64,000 nucleotides of DNA from an uncultured Eubacteriales bacterium (GTDB lineage Bacteria > Bacillota > Clostridia > Christensenellales > Borkfalkiaceae): positions 1 to 64,000 of the forward strand of contig UQHL01000007.1 in assembly GCA_900540805.1 (NCBI GenBank), written 5' to 3'. How positions within the stretch are numbered: the first letter of the stretch is position 1; each line of letters opens with the position of its first letter. Below the pieces are notes generated by a model that did no database searches, was not told the origin of the DNA, and saw nothing but the letters and a program-made list of their open reading frames with translations. This document shows, piece by piece, positions 26,550-35,513 of the stretch. A program made the position numbers and the translations under genes.

Positions 26550-26574
26550 ATCGTTGTTCTCCAATTTTTAATTA

Positions 26575-27474
26575 TTAAAGCTTCATTCCGGAAGCAAATT
26601 CTCCGTCTATAAAGAATTTCAATCCGATGACCGTCGAAAAGATAAGCGGAATACCGCTGACGAGATATAAAGCGTATGTGGCGCCTCGCCCGGCCTTCAG
26701 GCCGCTCGGCAGGATCGTTTCGCTGGCGCGCACGGCAAGCTCTTTCAGCGCCGGCATGAGAGTACCGTGTTCGGGGTTGTTCATAAACATCATCAGCGGC
26801 CAGAGATAGTCGTTGTAAATAGCGGAAAAAATGGAAATTACCTGCACCATGATAATCCCGAACGTAAGCGGCAGACTCAAAGAAAAATACATCCGGAAAT
26901 CCCCCGCGCCGTCTATTTCCGCCGCCTCGTAAATATCGTTGGGCTGCTGCGCCATAAACGTACGGAAAAGAAATACGGAAGCGATCTGATTTCCCGCGAC
27001 ATAAGGAAGAATCAGCGACCACCAGCTTCCCAACAGCCCCATTTTTACGATGGTGAGGTATTGCGGCGTCAGAGATACGACTCCGGGCACCAGCATGGGT
27101 AAAATGATCAGATAAAAGAGAATATTTCTGCCGGGGAAACGCTTTCGGACAAAAATATATGCCGTAAAGGTGGAAATCATCGTCATGGCAAATACCGAAA
27201 CGAGATCGATAAACAGCGTAATCCCCATATTCGATAAGGCTTCCGTGAAGGCGGAGGAATAATTTGCCCATTGAATTTTTGTCGGAAGAGACCAAAGGCT
27301 GCCCGTAGAAATGTCCTGTTCCGTTTTCAAAGAAAGCGTAAACGTAATGATGACGGGCAAAAGCGTGATAAATACCATCAGGACGAGATACGCGATAAGC
27401 AGAGCCTGCGCCCAGACGCTTTTTATGCCTTTGCCGCTTTTGCGGCTTCTCAAGATAATGCGGTTTGATTGCAT
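26575..27474 (-). CDS. ABC sugar importer permease, MalG type
   Basis: 299 residues with six predicted helices. EAA loop: EAAEIDGAGDF followed by LSLPL. The start has AAGGAGG upstream and lies 9 bp after the propeller-fused permease, its partner. No ATPase gene is next to it. Confidence 0.9.
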   Translation of the reverse strand: MQSNRIILRSRKSGKGIKSVWAQALLIAYLVLMVFITLLPVIITFTLSLKTEQDISTGSLWSLPTKIQWANYSSAFTEALSNMGITLFIDLVSVFAMTMISTFTAYIFVRKRFPGRNILFYLIILPMLVPGVVSLTPQYLTIVKMGLLGSWWSLILPYVAGNQIASVFLFRTFMAQQPNDIYEAAEIDGAGDFRMYFSLSLPLTFGIIMVQVISIFSAIYNDYLWPLMMFMNNPEHGTLMPALKELAVRASETILPSGLKAGRGATYALYLVSGIPLIFSTVIGLKFFIDGEFASGMKL

Positions 27475-27483
27475 GTGGCCTCC

Positions 27484-29535
27484 TTATTTTGCGTCGTCTT
27501 TCTGCTTGCGGAAATTGAGGATCGTCGCTATCAGCAAAAACGCAAACAGGAACATACTCATCGCGCTCGAAAGTCCGTAATTCGGCTCGCTGCCGCCTTT
27601 GTAAATATATTCGTAAATAAGCAGCGCGGGTATTTTCAAGCCGTGCCCCGTGGACTGATCGGTGATGAACAGCCTGCCGTAATCCTGAACGGAAGCGATA
27701 AAAGACGTAATGAAAATATATTTCAACTGCGAAAAAATCAAAGGCAGGTCTATCGTAAACATTCTTCGCCACCAGCCGCAGCCGTCCAGCTCCGCCGCCT
27801 CGAACAACGATTTCGGTATCCCCATTACGCCGCCGTAAAAGATCAGGTACGAGCCCACCCACGGCAGACCGAACATGATCAGAGAAATCAACGATCGGCT
27901 TTCCAGATACGGCCCTATCCAGGTCTGCACAAAGCCCGGCACAAACAGCGAGCATATACTGTTTAACAGTCCGTAACCGTCGCTGCCGAAAATGCCGTTT
28001 ACCCATACCAGAGTCCCCGCTACGCCCGGAAGAATTCCCGGGACAAACAACAGTACGCGGACCGCGAAAGAAAACTTTTTATTTTTTACGGCCAAAATAA
28101 ACTCGGCAAAAAAGAAGGGCGGAATCAAAGCCTTCAAAAGATCCGTGACGAGGAAGATAAACATATTTCCCGTCGAGCTCCAAAATATCGTATTGTGCAA
28201 AACGTCTTTGAAATTCTGAAGCCCCACAAACACTTTCGTTACGCCGTTGTAGTTGAAAAAGGACAGCGCAAAGCCCTGTATGATGGGCCAATAGTAAAAT
28301 ACCGCCAAAAGCGCAAACGCGGGGATCAGGCCCAGATAGGCAAAACGGTGTTTTACAAAGGTTTTTCCCACGCAGACGAACGCATGATTGACCCGTTTTT
28401 GCACGGGGCGATAAACGGACAGCCCCGCATAGACGAGAAAGAGAAGAGAGACGGCAAGCGCGACGGCAAAAATCCCCGTTTTTGAAGACCAGCCTTCCAT
28501 CGAGGCGGCAAAGTCGTTGGCGTAATACTTTACTCCCTTATCGCCCGAAACGGCGAAGCCTTCCGCTTTTGCCAGGACAAGCTCGCTCCCTTTGGCCGAA
28601 AGGGTATAAAGCTTTTCGCCCGACGAAGAAATCCCCGTCACCACGCCGTTTGAAACGCCGTAAAACATATCGCCCGCACGGCGCACCGTATCGAAAGAGC
28701 GTCCCGACGAAAGGGAAAACCGCGTGGAAAACGAAGCGTCCATACGATAAAAATTGCCTCTGAGATCGACGCCCGCAAAGCCGTCGGCCACCTCGTAAAA
28801 GCAGACCAGCTTTTCCGCTTTCGTCGAAAATTCCTCGTACGGCTCCGCCATTCCTTCATGCGAAAACCGACGTACCGTGTACATGTCCGAAGCGACGTAA
28901 ACGTACTCGTCGGAAACGAAAATCCCCTGCACGCCCGTTTCCACGCCGCCCGAGCTGACCGCGTATTCCCCCGCGTCCAGCTTCGGATATTCCCTCCAGC
29001 TTACGGGAGAAGCCTCGCTGCCCGCAAAATCCGTTCGGAAAAGATAAACCTCCCGCTTTGTGCCCGTCTTGCCGTAAACGGCAAACAGCGAACTGCTTCC
29101 GGAAGAAAAAATCATATTTTCGGGAATATAATTGGTCGAAACGACGCCTTGCACGATTCCGTCCGCCGCGGCGAAACGCATGACGCTTTTATCCTCGAAC
29201 GCCGCGTAAACGCAGCCGTCGCGAATCGCCAGCGATTTTACGACGGCATTCGTTTCGCCGTCCGAAAGCTTTTTGGACGTCTGCCAAAGGAGCCGATCGG
29301 TCGGTTTATCGTAACAGGAAACCACGCCCGATTCGTCGGCCGCCGCCAGATATGCGCCATTTTCGGCCATGGCCGTCACGGGTGCCCCGCCCGCTAAAGT
29401 CACGGACAGTCCGCTGTCTTTTTTCGATATGCCCGCCGCGTATCCCGTAAGGACGGAAAATAAAACGGCGACGGCCAAAGCGACGGCAGACAATACGGCC
29501 CAAAGCGGACGGATCCGTTTTTCTTTATTCAGCAT
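27484..29535 (-). CDS. ABC permease fused to an extracellular beta-propeller
   Basis: 683 residues, more than twice the size of a normal permease (about 300). The N-terminus has one helix (11-31), then about 305 residues (40-345) built of repeated strand units, such as GAYLAAADESGVVSCYD, DGCVYAAFEDKSVMRF and EYVYVASDMYTVRRFS, as in PQQ/WD-like beta-propellers. A second helix (353-373) brings the chain back, and residues 398-675 are a complete MalF-type permease with the EAA loop EAAELDGCGWW (579-589) and IDLPL. By topology the propeller is outside the cell. The frame is uninterrupted and starts after AAGGA. The propeller probably receives or senses the sugar or binding protein. This fusion is not one I recognise. 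Confidence 0.75.
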   Translation of the reverse strand: MLNKEKRIRPLWAVLSAVALAVAVLFSVLTGYAAGISKKDSGLSVTLAGGAPVTAMAENGAYLAAADESGVVSCYDKPTDRLLWQTSKKLSDGETNAVVKSLAIRDGCVYAAFEDKSVMRFAAADGIVQGVVSTNYIPENMIFSSGSSSLFAVYGKTGTKREVYLFRTDFAGSEASPVSWREYPKLDAGEYAVSSGGVETGVQGIFVSDEYVYVASDMYTVRRFSHEGMAEPYEEFSTKAEKLVCFYEVADGFAGVDLRGNFYRMDASFSTRFSLSSGRSFDTVRRAGDMFYGVSNGVVTGISSSGEKLYTLSAKGSELVLAKAEGFAVSGDKGVKYYANDFAASMEGWSSKTGIFAVALAVSLLFLVYAGLSVYRPVQKRVNHAFVCVGKTFVKHRFAYLGLIPAFALLAVFYYWPIIQGFALSFFNYNGVTKVFVGLQNFKDVLHNTIFWSSTGNMFIFLVTDLLKALIPPFFFAEFILAVKNKKFSFAVRVLLFVPGILPGVAGTLVWVNGIFGSDGYGLLNSICSLFVPGFVQTWIGPYLESRSLISLIMFGLPWVGSYLIFYGGVMGIPKSLFEAAELDGCGWWRRMFTIDLPLIFSQLKYIFITSFIASVQDYGRLFITDQSTGHGLKIPALLIYEYIYKGGSEPNYGLSSAMSMFLFAFLLIATILNFRKQKDDAK

Positions 29536-29603
29536 AAACTCTTTGTCCTTTTCATTATCCTTTCGTTTCGGCGGACGCTCCCGCCCGCCGAAACCGAGGC
29601 AAT

Positions 29604-32600
29604 TTATTTATCGGATTTTTTCTTTTTGCAAACGACTGCCGCGGAAGCGAGGAGAGTACCCGCCGCAAGTATGGCGGAACTCGCCACCGTGCTGCCGCAG
29701 CCTTTCGAAGCGCCGCTTTCCGTCTTTTCGGAGCCGCTTGAATTTTCGGAGGTGCCGGGCTTCTCGGGCTCGACGGGAGCCTCCGCTTTCGTCGAAAAGG
29801 CAAATTCGTTCTTCACGCCCTCGATGTCGGCCGTGGAAGCGACGGAGAGCTGAAGCGTCGTCAGCACCGTATCGCCCAGATCGAGATACATGCTGTAATC
29901 TCCGTTTAACTCGACGCATAACGCATTGTTTTCCACAGAGAACGTAAGCACGTTTTTCGTCATTATGCTTTCGTCGAAATAATTTTTCTCGTCCTCGATG
30001 GCCGTATTGCCCATATAAACGGGCTTATTGTTTTTATCGCGGATAAGCAGTTCGACGTAAGCCATCTGCGCGCCGCTTTCCTCCGTATCGTTGGCGTACA
30101 GCTTCAGCATAATCGTATTGCCGCTGAACATATCGTAGAAAGACAAAGCGATATAGGCGTTTTTCGAGCCGTCCAGTCCGGATTTATAATAACCGTTAAT
30201 CTTCGAGATGTCAAGCGTATAGGACACGCCGCCTTCCTGCGTCAGATCGACGAAATCCTTAAACAGATAATCGCTTTCGCCGGACACGGTAAGCGTGTCG
30301 GCCGCCCAGGAGCCGTTGTTTGCTTCCATTCGGTTTGCAAGTCCGTTTGCGTCGTATTCGTAATTGACTGCCACGGCGAAATAAAGCCCGTCGTCCGTCA
30401 CCACCGCGAAGGAATAGGTTCCCGTCGTCGTGAAATACGCTTTAGCGATCGTTAAAGTGCCGTCGGCGGAGAAGGAATACTGCTCTTGCGTAAGTGCGGC
30501 GGAAGTTTTCGTATCCAGCACTTTTTCCACGGTTTTCCCCGCGAACTTCTTGTCAAACTTCGCGCCGTCCGCGCCCGTGTAAGCGACAAACGATTTTTCG
30601 GGATCTACCTCCGAAAGCGCCTTGACGTTTATTTTCACCTCCACGCCGTCCGCCGTCACGACAAACGTCATCATGTCGTCGTAAGCGATGGTTTTGAGGA
30701 AGGAGCCTTTGATCGTCAAAGTGCCCTCGGCAAACGTATAATCCTTCGCGGCAAGAACCGTATCTCCGTATTTGACCGCGCTGACCGACGTCGCGTTATA
30801 CATGGGCACGGAAAGATTTTCGTCCGTTCCCAGGGTATATTCCAGCCCGTAAGTATTTGCGACGGGCGACGTAACGTCCGTACGGGTAGTGAAAGTAAAC
30901 TGCGCAAGCGAAGAGAAAAATCCGAGATAGGCGCCGTTTTTGAAGGCGGCCTGATTTTGCTTATCCGTTTCGAAAATCTTATACCCGTTGAAATAGAGCG
31001 CAGTCATCTGCCCCGCTTTCGTCGTGCCGTCCTCGTTTGCTTCCGCAATCACCAATTTGAACAACTGAGGGCCGTTTTTATTTATATATTCGGGCTTGAA
31101 AAGCGCGTTGGGAAGAATGCTCGGGGACTGAAATTCACCTTTATTATGTCCGTAAAGGAAAGTAAACCTGTCCTTGCCGTTCGCTTCGCTGAAAGAAGAA
31201 AGCAACGTCGCGTTGTTGAGCAAGGATACCGCCAGCCAGTCCGCAGCGCCCGTTTTCGCCGTCTCTATGTCCATTTCGAAATATATGGGTTTCGTGACGT
31301 CGATTTTTTCCGAATAATACGCGCGGCCGAGCGTGCTCAGCGTGATTTTCGTAGAGCCGTTCGCGTTCTTTTCCACCTTTTCCTCGACGACGGGTTTCTC
31401 CGCGTCCACAAGCACCCACTCGTTAGCCGCGGTCTTGCGGTAAACGGAGTATTCCACTTTTCCCGCCAGCGTCGTCAGCTCAAACGTGTAAGCGCCTTGA
31501 GTAAGAGCGTTGATATACTCTTTTTTGAGGGCGACGGTAATTTTGTTATTTGCCCAGGTCGCCGTAAAGTTTTCCGCCGCGAGCGCCGCGCCGTTTACCT
31601 TCATCGTATAGGCTTCTTCGTGCGTATAACCCACCTCGAAAGTGAGATCCTTTGTCAACGCTTCCGCAACCACAGCCGAGCCGCCGCTCTGCGTATAGAC
31701 GGGGGGATCGTAATAGAGAATATTCAACGCCAGAGAAGCCGTGCGGCTGTCCGCCGTTTCGAAAATCAACTGCGTATCCGCTTTGAAGTAATTTATCGGT
31801 TTGCCCGCGATAAATTCTTTTTTGATCGTAACCATGTTGCCGCTTACCGTATAATCGATATCTTTTTCCAAAGTCACCTTGGTATCCGCCGCGTTTTCGA
31901 CGCTGATTTCCGTAACGGGCTTTGTAAGCTCTACCACGATATCCTTATCAAATCCGTTGGCGATGATAGGATTTTGCGCTACGGGAGCCTTTATCACCGT
32001 AAAAGGATCAAAGGCGCTGAAAAACACCCACGGATCGCCGCCTCCGCCCCAGAAATCGGATACAAGCTGCACCTTACCCGACTCAAAATCCGATTGCTTG
32101 ATATCGAGCTCGGCCACCAATTCGCTGTCGATATAAACTTTCGTCTTTTCCGTATCGCTTCCGAATTTGACGCTGACGAAATGTACGACGGGCATCTTCT
32201 CCCAAATTGCCTTTTTGTTTTTTTCCAGCGTTTTTACGTTTACGCCGCCCGTCAAAGTCTGTTTTTCTCCGTTGACGTAAATTTCCGCCTTGGCACCGTC
32301 GCAATCGAACATAATACCGAATTTCGTATTTGTTTCTTTCACGCCCAGATATTCGCCGATGGAAGCGGAATCCATAAAATGAATAAAACGATTGCCGTGT
32401 CCCGTGCCTTCCACTATCCCTATTTCGAAAGAAATTTCGTCTGCGACGGAAAGCTGCTTATTGTTGATGATCTTTCCGTTTGCAAAGCTCGCCAACATCG
32501 AGTAACCGCCTATCACTTCGGGTTTCAAATAGGCGAGATAAGCGACGTTAGGATCGGTACTGACCGTATTGGTCTTATCCGCCATAGCGTTATAGGCGTC

Positions 32601-32792
32601 CTGCGTAAACCACCCGTTTGAGTCAAACGCGCTTGCGGAGGCGGCCGCCTGTTTTCCCGTAACGGTTTCGGCGTAAGCCTCCACTGCGGAACCGGGCATA
32701 GACGGAACGCCTGCAAACATCGCGCCCGCGCCGAATGCCGAAATTGCCAGGGTGAGACAGAGCAGACCCGCGGCGAGTTTTTTCTTTTTCAT
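29604..32792 (-). CDS. Giant surface protein with X2-like repeats and Gly-Cys anchor
   Basis: 1062 residues. Signal peptide 1-42 (ALSAFGAGAMFAGVPSMPG...). Residues 60-270 form a LamG-like sandwich, followed by four modules (about 300-480 and 680-900) with Y.V.....(I/L)TI...YL/FI.....G.YTFELT patterns of X2/Ig-like repeats. Between them (490-660) is a second sandwich. A Ser/Glu/Gly linker ends in SGASKGCGSTV, then a helix and KKKKSDK. The start follows AGGAGG. It is the first gene of the 32.8-21.8 kb operon and lies 68 bp before the propeller-permease. No catalytic motif: likely a glycan-binding or scaffold protein. Confidence 0.6.
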   Translation of the reverse strand: MKKKKLAAGLLCLTLAISAFGAGAMFAGVPSMPGSAVEAYAETVTGKQAAASASAFDSNGWFTQDAYNAMADKTNTVSTDPNVAYLAYLKPEVIGGYSMLASFANGKIINNKQLSVADEISFEIGIVEGTGHGNRFIHFMDSASIGEYLGVKETNTKFGIMFDCDGAKAEIYVNGEKQTLTGGVNVKTLEKNKKAIWEKMPVVHFVSVKFGSDTEKTKVYIDSELVAELDIKQSDFESGKVQLVSDFWGGGGDPWVFFSAFDPFTVIKAPVAQNPIIANGFDKDIVVELTKPVTEISVENAADTKVTLEKDIDYTVSGNMVTIKKEFIAGKPINYFKADTQLIFETADSRTASLALNILYYDPPVYTQSGGSAVVAEALTKDLTFEVGYTHEEAYTMKVNGAALAAENFTATWANNKITVALKKEYINALTQGAYTFELTTLAGKVEYSVYRKTAANEWVLVDAEKPVVEEKVEKNANGSTKITLSTLGRAYYSEKIDVTKPIYFEMDIETAKTGAADWLAVSLLNNATLLSSFSEANGKDRFTFLYGHNKGEFQSPSILPNALFKPEYINKNGPQLFKLVIAEANEDGTTKAGQMTALYFNGYKIFETDKQNQAAFKNGAYLGFFSSLAQFTFTTRTDVTSPVANTYGLEYTLGTDENLSVPMYNATSVSAVKYGDTVLAAKDYTFAEGTLTIKGSFLKTIAYDDMMTFVVTADGVEVKINVKALSEVDPEKSFVAYTGADGAKFDKKFAGKTVEKVLDTKTSAALTQEQYSFSADGTLTIAKAYFTTTGTYSFAVVTDDGLYFAVAVNYEYDANGLANRMEANNGSWAADTLTVSGESDYLFKDFVDLTQEGGVSYTLDISKINGYYKSGLDGSKNAYIALSFYDMFSGNTIMLKLYANDTEESGAQMAYVELLIRDKNNKPVYMGNTAIEDEKNYFDESIMTKNVLTFSVENNALCVELNGDYSMYLDLGDTVLTTLQLSVASTADIEGVKNEFAFSTKAEAPVEPEKPGTSENSSGSEKTESGASKGCGSTVASSAILAAGTLLASAAVVCKKKKSDK

Positions 32793-32819
32793 AACATTTC
32801 CTCCTGTTATTAATTGATA

Positions 32820-32833
32820 TAAAAACGCTTACA
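32820..32833 (-). promoter_or_regulatory. Catabolite-response-like site upstream of the surface-protein operon
   Basis: The minus strand reads TGTAAGCGTTTTTA, matching 13 of 14 positions of the cre consensus TGWAARCGYTWNCW. It lies about 30 nt before the start codon, where a CcpA-type repressor could act. No strong -35/-10 pair is visible between this site and the hairpins upstream. Confidence 0.4.
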
Positions 32834-32855
32834 CGCTTTTTCCGATAAGATTTTA

Positions 32856-32898
32856 TATCAGTTCTTATAGAACTGATAAGGAAAGGACGTCCTTTCCT
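32856..32898 (-). terminator. Two adjacent hairpins after the GH99-like gene
   Basis: A 9-bp stem TATCAGTTC / GAACTGATA (5-nt loop) and next to it a perfect 20-nt palindrome AGGAAAGGACGTCCTTTCCT lie 17 nt after the stop of the 672-residue lipoprotein. T-runs are poor on the minus strand, so termination before the next operon may be partial. Confidence 0.5.
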
Positions 32899-32914
32899 AT
32901 TTTTCGGGTTGGGG

Positions 32915-34933
32915 TTATCCCTTTACGGTATAATTAAATCTGCCGATAGGGGCCGCGTCGCCTTGGACATAATAATTGAGAATATCTTTATATTCCACAA
33001 CATGATCGCTCACCTTAAAACGGAGGGTAAAGCCGTCCGCAGCGGCACCCACCGCCGCGCGGGGAATCTGCACGACGAGGTATCTTCCCTTTTTACGGAT
33101 CTGTGCCGTTCCTGCCGAGGCAGTCCCTTCGCCGTCCGCACCAAGCTTCTGCACGGTTGACCTGCCGTTTTCAAAAGTACGGTTTACGACGTACTGATAG
33201 CCGTTCCAACCCGTTTCCGACGAGGCGGATACGTCGAGAAAAATATTCATCCACGTTTTATCGCCGTTTTCATAGTCGGTGATATCTTTCGCGCAGGTAA
33301 CGAGAAAAGTAATGCTTTGTTCGTCGTAAACCACGCGCGTATTGACTATATCGTTTCTTCCCGTGTCGTCGGTGTAGGCGGGCAGGGAGGTATTCGAGCT
33401 TGCGTGGTTGCGCACGGCAGTGTCCCCTTTGAAGTCCTCAAAGCCCGAAACGCCGTCCCACTGACCCAGACTGCCGTTTAAGTCGATGCTCTTTTTCTGC
33501 ATCGCCAAAGATTTTGACGCGGCGGGAACGCCCTTAAACGCCCGAATATTTTCCGTCAGCTGCATATAGAAATTGTCGCCTAAAGGTCCGCGGCTCATTT
33601 CTGCGTCCCGCGAAAATTCGTCGTCGTAAAGATCTACGAAATAGCTCGTTTTTCTTCCGTTTCCGGCGGGTTGCTTCTGCGCCACCCATTCGTTCCAGCC
33701 CGTCACGAAAATATTGTTGACGTTCCCCTTCCGCGCTTCCCCGACGGCATAATCCCACTGTTCCTGAAAATTACTGCCCGCGGCGACGCGCTCCTTATTA
33801 TTGCCGCCGTACCCGTTATTGTCGAGCGACGACCAGCCGCGGCCGTAAACGGCGTTATAATTATTTTCGATAAGCACCGAATCGGAAAACGCGCCCGAAA
33901 CATGCTGCGCTATGGATACGGACATGATTCCGTTATGGCTGTACTGCTTGCGAGCGCCGTCTTTCGTCCGCTCCCAGCTCATCCAGGGAAATCCGTCGTC
34001 TTTATACTCATAGTCCCACGTTTTGTCCGAGGAGGGTTTCTCATTCGGCCATTGCGTCCGTTTTATGTAAAACTTATCTTTTATGTTTTCCTCGAGATTT
34101 TCCACGGAATCCCCGCATACCACCCAAGGCTTGCCTTCGACGTTTTTATCCCTTGCCAAGCCGTCCGTCGCGCGATACCAAAGCCCGTTATATTCCTCTT
34201 TCGTATAATAATCGTTATACAGCCACTTAACCGTTTTATCCGAAGTATTGTTGAGCATAAACGCAAATTTCGGAATATCCCAGCCCTGATTTTGCATTTC
34301 CAAGGCCACGGGGAACAAAATGTCCGTGACGTCTTTATAATAGTTGTTGGGACGCTGCGTATCCGAGCCCCAGGAATTTGTGTAATCGAAAACCAGATAA
34401 TCGACGCCCGCCAACGCAAACAATTCCAGATGCTTTCTGAACACCCACGGATCGTCGGAGCGATAATAACCGTACAAAGGTTCGTCCCAGTAATGATGAC
34501 GCCCTATATCCGATGACGATTTAATTTCCGAAACGTTTAGTTTTGAAATATCGAGTATATGTCCGTCCTTGGAAGCGCCCGTACTTCCGTGTTCACCTGT
34601 CCATAAAAAATAGAACATGCCGACTTGTCTCGACTCGCTTAAAGACGCCACCGGCGTCACTTCTCTGCCCAAAGCGTCCGTTCCGCTCAAAGAACGAAGC
34701 GTTTTTAATGATGACATTGCAATATCCTCCGTCTCCGGATCCTTTTCCGGAATCGTTTCCTTGTCCGAAGAAGAACTTGCATCCGTAGAAGAACTTATCG
34801 AACTGTTTATCGGCCCGCCCGAACAAGCGCAACAAAATATAACGCTCAATGCTATGAAGCACGACGTTATCGTCCTTTTTGCCTTGGCCATGCTTTTACC
34901 TAATTGAAAAAACAAAGACAGCTTTTCTTTCAT
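32915..34933 (-). CDS. GH99-like lipoprotein with CBM9-like domain (paralogue)
   Basis: 672 residues. The signal peptide ends FCCAC (lipobox); a second in-frame ATG 14 codons in is possible, but the upstream ATG has GGGGG/AAGG before it and is used here. A Ser/Thr/Asp linker is followed by the barrel: MFYFLWTG, HYWDEPLYGYY, AGVDYLVFDYTN, WNEW in VTGWNEWVAQKQ, and FVDLYDDEFSRD. The C-terminus (about 500-672) is a CBM9/DOMON-like sandwich with GRNDIVNTRVVYDEQSITFL. It is a close paralogue of the gene at 22.8-24.7 kb. It is transcribed from the consensus promoter at 35.03 kb with three operator-like repeats. Confidence 0.55.
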   Translation of the reverse strand: MKEKLSLFFQLGKSMAKAKRTITSCFIALSVIFCCACSGGPINSSISSSTDASSSSDKETIPEKDPETEDIAMSSLKTLRSLSGTDALGREVTPVASLSESRQVGMFYFLWTGEHGSTGASKDGHILDISKLNVSEIKSSSDIGRHHYWDEPLYGYYRSDDPWVFRKHLELFALAGVDYLVFDYTNSWGSDTQRPNNYYKDVTDILFPVALEMQNQGWDIPKFAFMLNNTSDKTVKWLYNDYYTKEEYNGLWYRATDGLARDKNVEGKPWVVCGDSVENLEENIKDKFYIKRTQWPNEKPSSDKTWDYEYKDDGFPWMSWERTKDGARKQYSHNGIMSVSIAQHVSGAFSDSVLIENNYNAVYGRGWSSLDNNGYGGNNKERVAAGSNFQEQWDYAVGEARKGNVNNIFVTGWNEWVAQKQPAGNGRKTSYFVDLYDDEFSRDAEMSRGPLGDNFYMQLTENIRAFKGVPAASKSLAMQKKSIDLNGSLGQWDGVSGFEDFKGDTAVRNHASSNTSLPAYTDDTGRNDIVNTRVVYDEQSITFLVTCAKDITDYENGDKTWMNIFLDVSASSETGWNGYQYVVNRTFENGRSTVQKLGADGEGTASAGTAQIRKKGRYLVVQIPRAAVGAAADGFTLRFKVSDHVVEYKDILNYYVQGDAAPIGRFNYTVKG

Positions 34934-34961
34934 CCTTCCCCCTCATTTATCGTTGTTTTTT

Positions 34962-35013
34962 AGAAACTCGTGTTTATTTTAGAAACTCGTGTTTATTTTA
35001 GAAACTCGTGTTT
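34962..35013 (-). repeat. Three 19-bp direct repeats, likely operators
   Basis: Copies start at 34962, 34981 and 35000 with period 19 (AGAAACTCGTGTTTATTTT; the last is partial). Each contains AAACACGAGTTT on the minus strand, a near-perfect 12-bp palindrome with a central CG, the usual shape of a LacI-family operator. They lie in the start of the transcript, just after the promoter. Confidence 0.65.
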
Positions 35014-35029
35014 CCTTGATCGTATTTTA

Positions 35030-35058
35030 ATTATATCATGATTTTTTCTATCTGTCAA
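35030..35058 (-). promoter_or_regulatory. Perfect consensus sigma-A promoter
   Basis: Minus strand TTGACA (35058-35053), 17 bp, TATAAT (35035-35030). Transcription would start near 35023, placing all three repeats at 34962-35013 inside the first 60 nt of RNA, suited to a roadblock repressor. Confidence 0.85.
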
Positions 35059-35283
35059 TAGGTTTGAAAAAAATTGTTGCGATTTAATTGAAAAATTTTT
35101 TTCTATGATCTCCGAATCATTATCAATCGCCTTACGCGCGCCATACGACGAGGCGATATTGTCGGTCTCTGAAGGACACTGCAGAGTTTACGCCCGCTTC
35201 GCCGTAAGCACGAAAAAAGTAAAAGAAAAAAGTATTGCCGAAGCCTTGATATAAAAGCTTTCAGCCCTATTTTTTCTCAACAT
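35059..35283. other. AT-rich intergenic stretch
   Basis: I see no gene here. A 49-codon plus-strand frame (35105-35254) has no ribosome-binding site. Together with the promoter, repeats and terminator this makes a 580-bp gap between divergent-looking transcription units that are in fact both leftward. Confidence 0.4.
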
Positions 35284-35333
35284 AAAAAACCTATATATCG
35301 CCTCCGTTTTGAAGGAGAGACGCGATATATAGG
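35284..35333 (-). terminator. Terminator of the third importer operon
   Basis: Minus strand: CCTATATATCGC, a 20-nt loop containing a small CTCC/GGAG stem, then GCGATATATAGG and T6. It ends the operon running from 46.3 to 35.5 kb. A close relative of this hairpin occurs at 49.06-49.11 kb. Confidence 0.75.
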
Positions 35334-35513
35334 AGCTATATAAAACGATATTAATGCGACAGGAAAGCCGGTTTACTAGTGCGGGTAAAAGGCTGTTATC
35401 CCGTTATAACTGTATATACCTTTTGCGGTCACGATTGTCAGATAAAGCCGTTTTTACTATCCGTATTCTCATTTGTGCGTGCAATCTGCGGTACGATAAA
35501 CCGACATGATCTT

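Noticed and set aside
34962..35013. CRISPR-like repeat
   Set aside because: Units are 19 bp with no unique spacers; they are operator-like tandem repeats.
35105..35254. 49-codon plus-strand frame
   Set aside because: No ribosome site, no promoter on this strand and no family.
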